Shown here piece by piece: positions 1-13,300 of a DNA stretch of 64,000 bases. Origin of the DNA: Anaeramoeba flamelloides (taxonomy: Eukaryota; Metamonada; Anaeramoebidae); NCBI GenBank assembly GCA_027625915.1, contig JANTQA010000057.1:6758001-6822000 (forward strand), written 5' to 3'. A program made the translations under genes and the position numbers. Positions within the stretch are counted from its first letter, which is position 1. Each line of letters starts with the position of its first letter. Below the pieces are notes generated by a model. The model saw nothing but the letters and a program-made list of their open reading frames with translations, did no database searches and was not told the origin of the DNA.

Positions 1-3000
1 TAATTCGTCATAAGAATTTATATTAAATAATTGATGATCAGCTCTCAAAATATCAGCTATTTTATTATTATATACTTTTGTTAATACTAAATTTTCTTGT
101 TTAACGCCACACCGATTACTAATTTCTTCAATTAAACCATGAATCCCATTTATAATTTTTGATTTAATAAAATATTTGATATGCTTTTTTTTGGGATCTT
201 TGACAATAATAGTGATTTGAAATTTCCAATATTCTGAACTTGGTAATGGTAAACTTAAAAACAGAAATGGATCAAAGGTAATTGAGATTTTATTACAATT
301 TGGACAGGATACTCTACTTTTCAATTGGCCAGTGAAAGTATCTAATTTATTAAATAAGTGTTATGTACAATGTTATAAATAAATTATAATAATCAAAATA
401 AAAATGATGATTAAAATTTTGTATTTTATATAAAAAAAACAAAAAAAAGTATAAAATATTGAATTTTCAAAAAAAAAATACACCAAAACTGATAAATCAA
501 AAATTAAAAAAAAATAATTTGTTTTTAATTAAATTTATTTCTTTTTTAATATTTCATATTACTCTGAGAAGGATAAAAACTGATATAATTTCTAAAATTA
601 TTATTATTATTAATAATTTAACTTTTTTTCTTAAAATCTAGTAACATATAAGTTATTTTCAAAAAAGTGTTACAATTTGTTTTACATTTCTTAGAAATTT
701 CTCTTTGTTAGTGATTCTATTCATAAACTGGTAATATCAAATTAAGTTGAATATTAATATTGATTCAATTAAAACATACTGTATTTATTTCAAACATGTC
801 TGGAATTTTTATGAATAGTAAACATTAAGAGAAATCACAAAAATCACAGAAAGAATAGAATAACACAGAATCTGAAAATGAAAAGCATTGACCATTAATA
901 AAAAAAAAAAAAAAAAAAAATAGAGAGTTTGAGATAAAATAAAAGTACTAATCACAAAAAAAGTTTTTGCAATACAACCTTAAATTCAAGATTTTTCTTG
1001 ATTAATTTATTATTTAAAGATTTGTTGAAAAAATTTAACAATGTTTTAAGATCAGATAAATGGTTAATCGGATCTCGATATTAAAGGATATATCTAAATT
1101 GTTTTTATTGATTTGATTGATAATAAAACAATGAATTATTTTTTGGGATTAATTTCTTTCTTCTTTAAATTGTAATTACTTTTCTTTCTAGATTTCTCTA
1201 CTTCAAAGGTTTTTGTCATTTTCTGTGATTTGTGTGAATTTCCTTAAAGTTAACAATTGAAAATTTTGTTTAACTTTTTTTCTACAATGGTAATAATTGT
1301 TCAATTAGAATATTGATTTCATTTTATTTTCATTCTAAATTTAAAGAACATAACTCAAGCTCACGTGATTTTTGTAATGCCTATGTTTAATTCTAATTTA
1401 ATAAACAATACAATATTCCATTTTTTTCCTGGCCGAATCTTTCTTTTATATTGAGAAGAAGAAAGTAAGAAAGGAAAAAGATCAAATTGGTCACTTGCTA
1501 ATATTGAGGTACTGAAACACGAAAGTATGAGCAACTTGAAAATAAAACCGAAAAAGCAAAGGCAAAAAATGAAAAAGATCTTTTCAAATCAAATCAGAAA
1601 GAAAAAAAAGAAATTACAACGATTAAACAACGATTCCCAAATGAACATTCATGATCAATTATCAAATTAAATTAAATCAATCAAAAGTGTATTGTTTGTG
1701 ATTTCGGGTGTTCTTAATTAAAAATACCTTGTTTTTTTTTTTTTTGATTTTTTGCCAATTGCTTCTTATAAACTTTTTAACTCTTTTTAAATTTCAATTT
1801 TTTTTCTTTTTCTTTTTTCCTTTTTTATTTTCAATTTTTTGTTTTTGCTTTTTAAACATAAAAAAAAAATTGGATATGTATTTCCCTTGAAACAATCGTG
1901 AAATCAATGATTTTACGCTGAAATTACCTTTGAGGAAATTTAAGTAAAAGGACATTTCGAGTTTATTTTACACTTTTTCATAAATAAAATAAAAAAAAAT
2001 ATAATTTCTTCTCAAAGGATCAATTTAGAAGATACAAATTAATACGTAAAATTTTCCGTTTTTAATTGATTTGTGAAAGATATTTTTATTTTTTATTCTC
2101 ACTCTGCGAAGAAACACAATTTTTGCAACTGAAATTAAAATTTGTCATGTTTAATTGAAAAATGACAGTATGATTGGGAAATTGTATGTATTTTGATTTG
2201 ATCTAAAAATCAAGTAAATGAATTGTTTCTTGGTTTTCTTTTTCTTTGGTTAGTATTTTTTTCAGGATTATTTGTATTGAATGGAAAATACACAGCGAAA
2301 ATCACACATTTAAAAACATATTTAATTTTGATGTTAACAAATTGATTAAAATAGCACTTTAAAATCCTTTTTAAATACAATGATGAAAGAGTTTTGTTTG
2401 AATATATTCCAATTTATTTTTGTATTTCAGACTCTTATTATTTGTTCCAAGCATTTAAATCAATTTTTTTTTGTAGAATAGTATTAAATAGCTTTATTTC
2501 AATAAATATAATTCATTCTGAGATAAAAAAAAAAAAACAATTAAGGGGGTAGTATTTTTTAATTATAAAATGAAATCCTGTTGAGGTCTTCGAATAAAAT
2601 TGTTTTTTTTTTTTTTAATTGTTTATGGCCGCGATTGAATCATGACCTATTTCCCTTGTATGGAAGCAGTTATTTAAGAACTTAGTCGTAGGTTTGAATA
2701 TGTATTTGTAATTTATGTTAGCTAGTAGAGCATAAGTGTTTTTTTCTTTTGTTTTTTGGTTTATTATTTTTATTATTTTTTTTTTCATTTTTTTATTGTT
2801 TTCTATTGTTTTCTTATTTTGGGTTTTCAGAAATTTGAGGTATTCTCGTCCGACTAAGTCTTTTAACCACTCTAATTTCCCTTCATTACAAAAATTGTTT
2901 TTTTTGTAATTTGTGTTTTGGTTTATGATATGGATGAGTTAACCTCATCTAAATAATTTATTAATTTGAGTCTATTATTTGAATTTCAAAAATTCACTTT

Positions 3001-6000
3001 TTTCCAATATGAAACTAAAAAAAGTAACCTATTATTTTGATTAACAATTAAGTTAATTCTTGAAAATGGTTTTACATATTTTTGGTTTTATGTTTTGAAG
3101 CTTTTGATTTTGAATAAAAAATTTATTTTATTGATATTTTTAATTATGAACATTTCAATCCAAACATCAGCAAATAAAACTGATTGGGTTATAGGTGATC
3201 CAATAAATGAATATTTGATAGGGGTTTAACAAAAGTTTATCAATTATATTGAGATATATTAAGTAATTTTTTAATTCTTTTAAAGTTTTTAAAAAAGTCA
3301 TTTTGTAATATTTTTTTTTCTTATTCACAAGAATCCCTAATAACAAAATAATTTTCAATTTTGGAACAATTTTTTTCAAAAAATTGTTTTGGTCTTATTC
3401 ACAAGAATCATTATAATAATTTAAATCATTTTTGTCATAAAAAAATTGAAAATCAATTTTTTTGAAGATAAAATTACTTAATTGCCAAACATCTTGAAGA
3501 AAATTTTATTTTGAAAAATCAAATTTTTGATGTGAACAAAAATGCCGTTTATTGATAAAAATTTGTAAATGACTTGGAAACTTTAATGGTTAAAACGATC
3601 CGTATTAAAACAATAAACGAATATTTTTCAATATTTTGAAGAAATCAATTTTTTGTTACCAAAAGAATTATCTCAAAAAAGAATAAAAATCTTTTATTAA
3701 TAAGCTAAATTTCAAAAATAGGGGCAGATTTTTCATCGGAAAAAAATTTGTTTAATTGTTTTTTTTTTTTTTTTGAATAATAATGTATTTTACTAAAGTT
3801 TTTAGAGATAATAACCAATATAGATTAATAAATAAAAATATAGTGTAATCACTTTATTTTTTGAAAGACAAACGAAACAAGAAAAAAATAATAATAAAAA
3901 AGTTTGCCACTAATTTTGAAATTTGGCTTATTCATGGCAATAAACAAAAACTATTTATTGTGTAATAATGATGAAAATAGCCATAAACAAAGTAAAAACT
4001 TTTTATAATGTAAAAGAAATAAAATGAATTTTAAGGTTTTCATTTTCATAAAAAAAAATGGAAAAATAAATTGATCTTTTTGACGAAAAAAATTTCTTTT
4101 CTGTATTTCTTTGTTGATCTGAATTTTTTGGCACTTGGCATATACAACATTAGTAACTGCAAAATATCACCAATAAAATATTTTAAAAATTTTGCCCTGT
4201 TTTCAGAGAGAAGAAGGATCCCTTAACTATTATTTTAAATCATGATTCTGAAATATTTTGGGATAGTTTCAACACAACAAATAATAGTTCAATTTTTGTT
4301 GTGTCGATATAGAATTATTATCATGGTATGACTAAATTTTGTTATTATTAAATGATCTACGATTTACTTTGGATGATTGATGACTTGTGTGTAGTTTCTA
4401 GTTTCTTGTTTCGGAAATATAAAGAAATTCTTTCGAACATTACAAACAATTCACTACAAGGAAAAAATAAATACTGAAAATTAAAGTTAGCCAAAACTAC
4501 ATATTGGATTTCAGTTATACATCTTTTATAAATTATTTTTTTAAAGTTATGATAATTATATTTAATTAAGAAAAGATAGCTATTAAACAAATTAAGATTT
4601 GAATACCCCCTTTTTCAAAATTCCTGACTTTTGAAAAAAAACACCTATTTTTGGGTATTTTTTTTTTTGAAATTAATTATAATGAATGAAATTTATATTG
4701 AACGTTAAGAAAAAATAATAAATTTTAAAACAATTTGCAGAAAAAAACAAAGAATATAAGCTATTTCCAATAAAGTGGGGCAAATTTATTTTAAAATATA
4801 GCTTTTAAACACAATCTATAAAAAAGCATTTAAACATCCAAAATCATCAACCATCATTTATAGATTCTTGATAATAATTCAATTCGTTTCTTAGTATTGT
4901 ATTACTTAAATAAAAGATATTAAATTTTCTGATCTCGATTTTATCTGATATTTTTTAGGTGCTAAAATTGGTGTTTATTATTTTCTTTTTGTTTGAAAAA
5001 CCCGTTTTCATAACTTTTTTAATCACAACAAATTTTCAAATAGAATTGAAAAACATATAACTGTATTTTATTGTTTAAAAAATCATTTGTAACCTTTCCA
5101 TATTTACAGTTTTTTAGAAAAATTGGTCGTACATTGTTTTCACCAAAAAAAGTATGGATTTTTTTTTTCATTTTTTGAAAATATTTCATCCAACTTATTT
5201 TAAAATAAATACCTTAGCCATTTATTCAATTGGTATTAATATTAAACTTAATTTGGTATCATCAATTAATGAATACTACCACTAACAAAGACTATTTTTT
5301 ATGAAATGTAAAAAAAAATGCCCCACTTTTTTGGAAATACCTTATATTAAAACTCAAACATAGAAAAAAAATAAAATGATGTAAAATATTTCAAAAACAG
5401 AAAAAAAAATCATTTTTTCAATTTAATTTAGCGGTATCTTTTAAAAGAAATATTTTATAGTATTTTAAAATTGAAAAATATGATTCTTTTTAGACTATTA
5501 AAAAAAAAATAGATTCAATAATCTCTCCACTAAGTCAAATAAAAATTTCAAAACAATTTACAATTAAAAACGAAAAAAATAATACAGCCAGTTCCACTTT
5601 TAGGACACAAAACTTTCAACGGAATTTAGGGCACAAAAAAATCCCAAATTAAAGCACATTTTTTGGAATTTGTTTTTTTTTACAATTTATTTTACTAGAA
5701 TTTGAATTTTGTGCCTTAATTTGAGATTTTTTTTTGTTCTTTCAATTTTTTCAAAGTTTGTGTATTAAAAGTGGAACTGACTGTACTGAAAATTTTCATT
5801 TTTTTATTTTTTCCCATTAATGCCGAATAAAGTTCTAAACCTCTTTCAAAAATTGTTGTGTATAATAGTGTTTATTATATGAGTGTATTTCAAAAATACA
5901 AAATTTAGAGATTTTTTTGTGAAAAAATTTTCCAAGTTATGTTGTGTTGTTTTTGTAAAAAAATTATTCACCAATGTTGAATTTGAAAGATTTGTTATTC

Positions 6001-6808
6001 CTCAAAATAGAACAGCAATCACTTTTTTCGAGAATATGGTTTTTAAGCAAACTAAAAAGTTCGTCTATTCTTTGTCAAAATTTCAAGATCTTTGAAAGAA
6101 ATGTGGAAATACATTTTTTTTGTTAATTAAAAGAACACAAACAACAGCTTTTTTAATAATTTTTTTGTTTCAGTAACCTCGTAATCCGAGATCTAAGATT
6201 TAACTCGTTGGTTTCCTTGAAAGAGTTTAAAAATAAAATAAAAAAAATAAAAAAAAAAACTTACCAACAATTTGGGAATCATTTCTTTGTTTGTAGACTT
6301 CCCAAGATTCCTGAGCAACAACCTCGTCAGTTCTACCTTTGTCTTCAACTTTTTCTGTCATAGGCTTTTTTTTGATTTTATTCAAATCTTCATGTAAGCC
6401 ATCTAATAAAAAGGAAAGAAATTCTTGGGAGTCTTGCTGCCTAAATCCTTGGAATTGTGGAGCAAATTTCCCAAGAAGTGATTTAAACTTGAAGGGTGTG
6501 ATAATACTATTGTCTCCAGACCAGTACTCTTTTATTAATTCCCCAAATGACTGTGCGAGCTCGCCCTTCATCCCAATTGGGTTTTCATAATTTAAATCGT
6601 CTTGCCAATTGTCGTGTAAAAAATATTTAATTAACGACTCACAATTTAACATACATTGTAACCCGCTGTTCATAAAACATGTGTTCCCTAAGTTACTTAG
6701 CCCAACTAGCCCAAGCCCATTTGGATTTTGTCCTGTGTTATATTGGTTTTGGTGCCTACTATTCCGAGTACTATAATCTGAATAATTCCTCTTTCTTGGA
6801 TTTATCAT
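1..6808 (-). CDS. USP4/USP15-type ubiquitin carboxyl-terminal hydrolase (partial, two exons seen)
   Basis: A cysteine protease that removes ubiquitin from proteins. Two exons are visible. The upstream exon (6265-6808) encodes the Cys box GLSNLGNTCFMNS with the catalytic Cys, then NPIGMKGELAQSFGELIK and QQDSQEFLSFLLDGLHEDLN. It ends at donor G|GTAAGT. The next exon (341 down to 1) starts after an ATTAG acceptor and reads DTFTGQLKSRVSCPNC, then ISITFDPFLFLSLPLP. That is exactly where USP4/15 continue after RNDS-IV, and the joined codon is G|AT (Asp). The CPNC pair is half of the USP zinc ribbon. The protein runs off the left edge, so the catalytic His box is not in view. The ATG at 6808 follows directly after a pyrimidine tract and CAG, so it may be an internal exon start rather than the initiator. 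I found no DUSP or UBL exon upstream. Family assignment is certain; the N-terminus is not. Confidence 0.9.
1428..1760 (+). repeat. Dispersed repeat family A, copy 1
   Basis: Begins near CCTGGCCGAATCTTTC and runs past GGGTGTTCTTAATTAA. The same sequence occurs diverged and inverted at about 38755-39060, and again at about 44650-45500, where it is split by another element. This copy keeps a stretch of about 70 open codons, Lys-rich and coiled-coil-like, containing WSLANIEVLKHE and ending NIHDQLSN. I do not recognise the protein family. Whether this is a transposon piece or a duplicated host exon is open. Confidence 0.7.
1877..2000 (+). mobile_element. LINE 3'-end fragment (degraded)
   Basis: The stretch CGTGAAATCAATGATTTTAC and the following AAATTTAAGTAAAAGG match the 3' ends seen at about 22800-23010 and 52010-52247. 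Through those it aligns with the coding LINE tail at 43754-44056. Only the last part of the element remains here, with no readable protein. Confidence 0.55.
4753..5348. mobile_element. 596-bp TIR element (non-autonomous DNA transposon)
   Basis: The left end reads AATATAAGCTATTTCCAA then TAAAGTGGGGCA. The reverse complement of the right end reads AATATAAGGTATTTCCAA then AAAAGTGGGGCA. This gives near-perfect inverted termini of about 30 bp. The interior has no transposase frame, so it is a MITE-like element. The target-site duplication is unclear. It lies inside the USP intron. Confidence 0.8.
5585..5783. mobile_element. 199-bp Tc1/mariner-like MITE
   Basis: Flanked by TA on both sides (5583-5584, 5784-5785). 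Termini are CAGCCAGTTCCACTTTTA and, inverted, CAGTCAGTTCCACTTTTA. The inner arms are also inverted (around ACACAAA and AAATTAA-GCACA), so nearly the whole element folds back. A TA duplication plus CAGT-type ends is typical of Tc1/mariner relatives. It has no coding capacity and lies inside the USP intron. Confidence 0.85.
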
Positions 6809-9800
6809 CTGGTTGTAGAAATTATTACAAACAAAAAAAAAAAGTCTGCTCAATAGAAAAAAAAATGATAAATCATTCTGTAAAGATCTTTTCAAACCAT
6901 TGACTTTCTTTTTGTTGTGTTCAAGTTTCAGAGTTTGTCAACACTTGTTTATTTTTTGAACATCAACTTGTAATTGTTGGAAAATTCATTTGAGCTAGAA
7001 ATTTCGTAATGACTGGACTTTCTTTGGTATTTAAACGGGGAAAAATATTCACTTAATATTCAATTTCCTTTTTCAAATAGACACACAAACTACAGACTAT
7101 TTATTTGTGAACCCAGGGTAAAAAAGAAAAATCAGTAGAAGAAATAGAAAATTTTTTCCTATCTAACATTTAAATACCAGTCAACTGATAAATTCAAATT
7201 TATTTAATGAGATTTTTAGTTCAATTTCGCCTTTTTGTAATCTAGGGGCTCAACTTTTATAACAACTAGAAAATAAGAATATTTTGAAGGAACAACTAAT
7301 TTTACACAGCTTTTCAACGTTTAAGCCAATAGAATGCTATATTCAAAATGATTTAAAAAAGATTACTAAAAAAGGAAAAAGAGGCAAAACTTTTTAGATA
7401 TTTATTTGAATTTATAGTTCTTTCAATAACCTGTGTTGACTTAAATAAATTTTGTTTTTCAGACTTTTACTGTTGTTTTCCAGATTTTGTCTTTTTCATT
7501 GCTGTTAAAAAATCTTTAAATCGTGTTTTGTGTTTTTAATTGTTGTTTAAAATGAAAACTTTTCAAGGGTGTGTTTATTTTTAAAAAGGAAGTCTGTCTT
7601 GGCAATAAGACTTTCAATCTCGAAGTAATAATTGAAATTTTTTTTCAAAGTTTTCCACAAGATATTTTTTCTTATTATTGATTGAAAAAATAAAAGATCT
7701 TGATATAACCGATGAGTTTTGACAGTTTTTAGGGGACCTAATTCTCTCTCATTATGTAAATGGTTGAAAAAGAATTGATTTTTAAATAATAGTCATTGGC
7801 AATGTTCATGTCTAATTTTAAGGGACTTGTAAACTAAAAAAAATCTTCAAGTAAATTTACTAACAAATTAAAAAAAATTTACAGTGTCTTGAAATTGAAA
7901 AATAAAGTAAAAATCTGATAACTATAAGACATGGCTTACGTTTAATACTATTTTCAGAAATGAATTATTGTTTTTAAAATTCTGATCCATTTTTCGATTT
8001 TTTGAAAAGTTCAAAAACCAACATATTACCAAATTATTTAAAAAAAATTATTTTCTTTAAAAGAAGATTGAAATCTTATTACCTGTAAAGGAAGTGTACA
8101 AAAAAAAAACTTTAAAAATGAAACCACTAAGTTCTAAAATAACTAAGTTTAAAAAATCAACTTAATCTCAAAAAAAATACAATAATTATTTTAAACTTGT
8201 AAAAAATATAATTTTTTGATTCAAAGAACAGACCAAATCTATTTTTTCTAGGGATTAAATGAAAAAATATGAGAAAAAGAACCAAAGAATCGAATTAAAA
8301 AATTCTCCCGAAATACTTTTTTAAAACCTGGAAAATTCAACTTATTATCTCAAGAAATACTTTTTAATTTGATTATTTATAATTAATAATTATAAACCCA
8401 ATCTTAATTATTTTTAGTGAGGTATCACAAATCCAATGATTAAATGTATCAAATAGGTTTTACATTTATTTCTCAATTTTTTCAAGATTTTGCAACAAAG
8501 AAAACAATTCAAATGCATTTATCTATAATATAAAAAAAAATAATAGATATTATTAAATACCTGATTTTAATACAATAGTTCCTTTTTTATACTCTTGGTA
8601 TTGGAAAAAGTATATTGACAAGTCTTTTAAATTTCAAGAAATTGAATAAATATTTGTGAATAAAATAAATGTTCAAATTTTTTAGATCTTCAAGGATACA
8701 ATATTTGATTCATTTTTCATGTATTTTTAAAATAATATTAAAGACACAACGTTACTTGTTCATAAAGAATCTCAGAAATTACCAAAAGTGAGATTTATTC
8801 AAAAATAAATTTTTTTGCAAATTTTTATTTTTCTAATTTGATCCAAAAACCGAACAAAAAAGGATCAGATCTTTAGACTGAAAATTCCATTGGAAAAATG
8901 AAATCTTTTAAAAATGATTATTCATTTCTCTAAAGTTGACAAAGGAAGTTTTTTATTGGGTTTAATTGTATCCTTATGTAAATAATTACTCTATTACCTT
9001 TGGGAAAAAAAATAAATAAGAGTTACTAGTCCCTTAATCAGATAAAATCTTGGATAATTAACTTTTGATTCAATCTGAAATATTGCTCACTAAGGATTCT
9101 TATCTCAACCAATAGACAGGTAGAAAAGTACCAAAGAACCAAATAAAGTCATCCAATTACAAGATATGGTTTGAAGACTATTGACTTGAGGGGAAAAAGG
9201 AAAATGAAATGAAATTCTTGGTTTTCAATTTCAAAAAACTTTGAAAAATTGATATCTCATTTTTGATCATGCGAAGACACCAAACAGTTTTTCAGAAAAA
9301 CTCAGTCTCTTTTTATCCTTTTTGGGTTTGTGTTGGATCAAACTGAGAGATTTGGTTATTGTGAATTTTGGTGTTGATTTATTTAAATTTGGTTGAATTA
9401 GATCTCTTTTCTGAGGAGATTGGTCATGAAGGTTGTAGAAAAACACTTTGATAATATGATTGGTTTGATTTCAGAACGTTTGTTTTGGAAACGACAAGGT
9501 TTCACTGGATTATATTTTTGATTAAACACAAAATAAAAACCAAAAACCACAGTTAAAGAAAAAAAAACAACCTTTTAAAAAAAAAAAACAACAGTTATTT
9601 ACAAAAACAACACAAAAAATTTTGAAAAAAACAAAGAAAGACGTCAACATGGGTTATTGAAACAACTGTATCAGTAAAATTTTTATTTGTTTATGGTGTT
9701 TTTTTGTTAGTCTAACTTGGTAATATTTGCTGAACTAAGAATCCGAAACGAAAATATTTCAAACTTAAAAATAGAAAATCCGACACTATTTTTTCCCATT

Positions 9801-10365
9801 TAAATTTCAAATATAACTAAGTGCTGATCATACTTCTCTGCCTATTGAATTCTCTAAAATTAAAACCTGATGTTATACTCAATGAATTCCCTTCATTCTT
9901 TCTTGTTTGTGTTGACGTTGGAATTATTTTATTAAAGTAGTAGTGTTACTAACCCCCTTTTTTTACTAAAAGAATTACAAATATTTTACCCATGATCAAA
10001 ATATTAAATCTCTCTGTTTAGGTTTCAATTTGAATAATAATAAGATTTTACTATTCAAATTATAAATTTTACCCAATATGTTTTATTTTTCAAAAATTAT
10101 TAAAAAAAAAAAACTTTAATCATTACCGATAGATCACTTTATATGTATGAAAAATCTAAGTATTGTTACAATATTATCACAGATCCATTTTTCACAAAAA
10201 AAAAAAAAAACACTCTAAATTTAGGAATTAACCTCTGATTATTAGTAAAAAAATAAAATAGCATAAAAATATACCAAATAAAATTTCATGTTAACTAATT
10301 ATTATTTTTTTTTTAAAAAAAAAAAAGATGATAAAAGAAAAAGAAGAGATAACAAAAAAGCAGAA
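6809..10365. other. Non-coding stretch upstream of the USP exon
   Basis: Contains the 7822-9033 TIR element. The DUSP and UBL exons expected for a USP15-type gene were looked for on the minus strand and not recognised. A slightly GC-richer patch at about 9290-9500 has about 60 open minus-strand codons but no motif. Confidence 0.5.
7822..9033. mobile_element. TTAA-flanked TIR element, copy 1 (1.2 kb, piggyBac-like ends)
   Basis: TTAA flanks both ends (7818-7821 and 9034-9037). The ends are GGGACTTGTAAAC and, inverted, GGGACTAGTAAC. The interior is shared with a second copy at 47537-48761: for example AAATACTTTTTAATTTGATT near 8350 matches AAATACTTTTTAATTTAATT near 48080. No transposase frame survives. 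TTAA target duplication is characteristic of piggyBac-type elements. The GGGAC terminus is the only other support, so the superfamily is an inference. Confidence 0.8.
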
Positions 10366-13300
10366 TTAAATTTTTTTTATACCAATTATAAGTTTTTCCA
10401 AATTTTTTTTTAAGTCGTTCAAGCCTAATTGTTTAGCTATTTGGTATTGTAATTTACGATTTTCGGTATAACCGATAATAGTTTCCATTTTGTGTTTCCG
10501 TTTTTCGGATAAAGGATCCTTTTTAAACAAATTTATTAATTCAAATATTAAGTCTGGATTTAAGGAATTTTGCATAATATAATTAGAAATAAAAGACAGG
10601 TTAGAGAACTCCATTATTTGGAAATATATTATTTTCGCCCATATTAAGGTTCTATCAATTTGGTATGCCTTTGTTATCACTTGGCAATCAATGTAAGAAA
10701 GAAAATTTGTAGTTAGCAAATTAATGGCTTTGCTTTTTGAGAGATTAATTACTTTTAAATGATCAAAACGAATTTGTAAAAAAGTTAAATTTGCTAGGGA
10801 GATACATTTATTAGCCGGGTGATTTGAATTATCTTTCAAAAATGCATCCGCAGAATCAATAAACATTTGCCCAATCATTAATAATTGGTTATTTTGAATA
10901 TTAATTCTCTCAGTTAGTTTATTCCTATGTGTATTGCCTTGCCCTTGTCCTTGTCCTTGCCCATGGCTTTTTTTTTTATTAAGAGTAATTTCTAGACTTT
11001 TTAATTGTTTATGTGCCAAGTTTCGATAATAATCGCCAATTTGATAAAACATATTAAACCTTAAATAAACCATTAATAATCTTTCATTGTCATTATTATT
11101 TTGACCAATATCAAAATTTATATCATTAAAATTTTCATTTCCATTTTCTTGATCTTTGTTTTTAATTTTATTTTGACTCATTTTATTTTTTAAATATTTA
11201 GAAATAGCAAATTGCAATTCACTTTGCGAATCTTTGTTTAAATTTTTACTTAAAATTAATTCAAATTGGTTATTTTCGTGGAGTAATTCAAAGAGGTATT
11301 CCAACTCTTCATATTCGTTAACCCCTCTTAAAATCCAGGGAATTAGATTAATTTTGCCATTCTGGATGTAAACGGGCACCCTTTTTTTCAAAATAGCAAG
11401 TATTCGCCGAATACCAGAGATACAACAGCACATGGAAAAGCATAAATATGCCCGAACAAATAATTCTACTTCGATAACATATTCGATTAAATCCAAATTC
11501 TTCATGGCGATTTTGTATAAGCTATAACCAAAGGTCTTTTGATCATTTGATAAATTGACATATCTAGAGAATTCCAGTTTGTTCCAGTTTGTATCAATGC
11601 CGTTTACGTCCCCATCAAAGTATTTGCTTAACGAACCTGAGAAACTCCAAAACGACCCAATTACATCAATTGTCTTTTTATTTTTTATACTGTTTGGATT
11701 AAGTAATTTATTTAGATTGGGGGTATTGCTACTCTTGCCTTTTTTATTAATATTTAAATTTTGATTTATTGATTTCTTTTTGTTCAATAAAGAAAATTCA
11801 GCAATTAAAGCTCTGAAAAATTCCTTTGAGAGAATAATTGCAATCTGTGAAGAATTTAATTTATTTAAGTAAATATAATTTTGGATTAATTGGAAATTTT
11901 CTAATCCGCCTTTCAATAATGCAATTAAAATTTCTTTATAATCTATTTTTTCGATGGCCAGATAATTTTTTTTTAATTTTTGGCTAATTTCAAAATTGAT
12001 TAATATTTTTTTACAGAATTGTGAACAATATTTACTTAATAAGATTAATTCTTCAATTAACCCATTAATGGTCATATCCTCAAAGGAAAAAATAATCAAT
12101 TTTTTTTTTAAAGTTGCAAATAAATCATATTTAGGTGTACTCTCTCGTTTTAATATAATTGTGGATTTCACATTTAATTCTTTCACAAGTGATAAACAGC
12201 AATTGACAATAATTAGATCTATATTTTCATAGTTTAATTGGGTGCATATTTTCCGTACCTTTGTAATTTTACCATTATTAATTAATGAACCTAAGAGTTG
12301 ATCTAATTCTTCAAAATTGCAATTTTTTTGTAAGAAATTATTCTTCAAATCTCTTTTTTTGATGATTTGGAAATTTTTAAAAATAAATAAAGAATATAAA
12401 TCAGTTTCATTGTTTTGATTCGTAATTATATCATCATTACTGTTAAGTTCTTTATTTTTGTTTATATTGTTGGATTTCGCATTATTTCTGTTTTTAATGT
12501 CATCTACCACACCGCTACCATAATCATTATGATTATTAAACACGAATTGTTTGTTTTGGATTTTAATTAAAGAATTTTGCAATGATAGAAATTTCAAAGA
12601 AACCCTTGGTATGCTTTTTTTAATCCAATTTGGAAAAAAATTAAAATTGTTTTCCAAAATGGCATTTAACAACATTATTTTAATTTTTAGATCTTTTATA
12701 AAATTCTCAAATTTATTGGATTTTTTGAACCAATCATAAGCAAAGTCTAACAACAAGATATACTCTTTTATTGATAATAATTTCTTAAATTGTTGGATTT
12801 GAAATAAAAAAAATTCTCCAGCCAATTCTGTTAGAATTGATTTTTTTTTAAATATAGAATCACAAGAATTCCATAAGACAATTCTTTCTTCAACTAATTC
12901 AAAAATTGAATTCTTTCTATGTTTATATATTAAACTAGTTACATAACTTAAAGTAATCGCATGTATCGGTATTGAATATTCATTGGCATAAAAATAAGCA
13001 TAATCAAATTTTTCGTTTTGAATCAATAAAGCTAAATTATAATGCGTTGATTTTAAAATGTTTACTTCTTTTATTGGTATATTATTTAAAATTTTAAACA
13101 TCAGATTAAAAGTTGAATCGAAATTAATAATATTTAATAATTCTAATAGTTTATATTTGTTTGAATCATTTAAATGGTTGAGAAATTTTCTAAAAATCTT
13201 GATACTAAAATTTTTATTACCATTTGTTTTTTGATCAGTATGAATTTTTTTATTACCAATATTTTCAAAATTTTGATTATTATCTTTTTTCTTTAAAAAA

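Larger units (their letters stand above)
342..6264 (-). other. 5.9-kb intron of the USP gene
   Basis: The donor GTAAGT lies at 6264 downward and the acceptor AG at 342-343 (minus strand). Splicing restores the conserved USP reading frame without a missing residue. The intron contains no host gene that I can support. It holds a repeat-A copy (about 1428-1760), a LINE tail scrap (about 1877-2000), a 596-bp TIR element (4753-5348) and a 199-bp Tc1/mariner-like MITE (5585-5783). The rest is featureless AT-rich DNA with long A and T runs. Short reading frames inside it (for example 4357-4590 minus, 5883-6095 plus) look random. Confidence 0.85.

Noticed and set aside
5883-6095. 70-codon plus-strand frame just before the USP exon
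   Set aside because: Starts at GTG, lies in the USP intron, no motif; composition fits random AT-rich sequence.
9250-9480. About 60 open minus-strand codons in a GC-richer patch upstream of the USP exon
   Set aside because: The translation has no DUSP, UBL or other USP feature and no clear splice sites; treated as chance.
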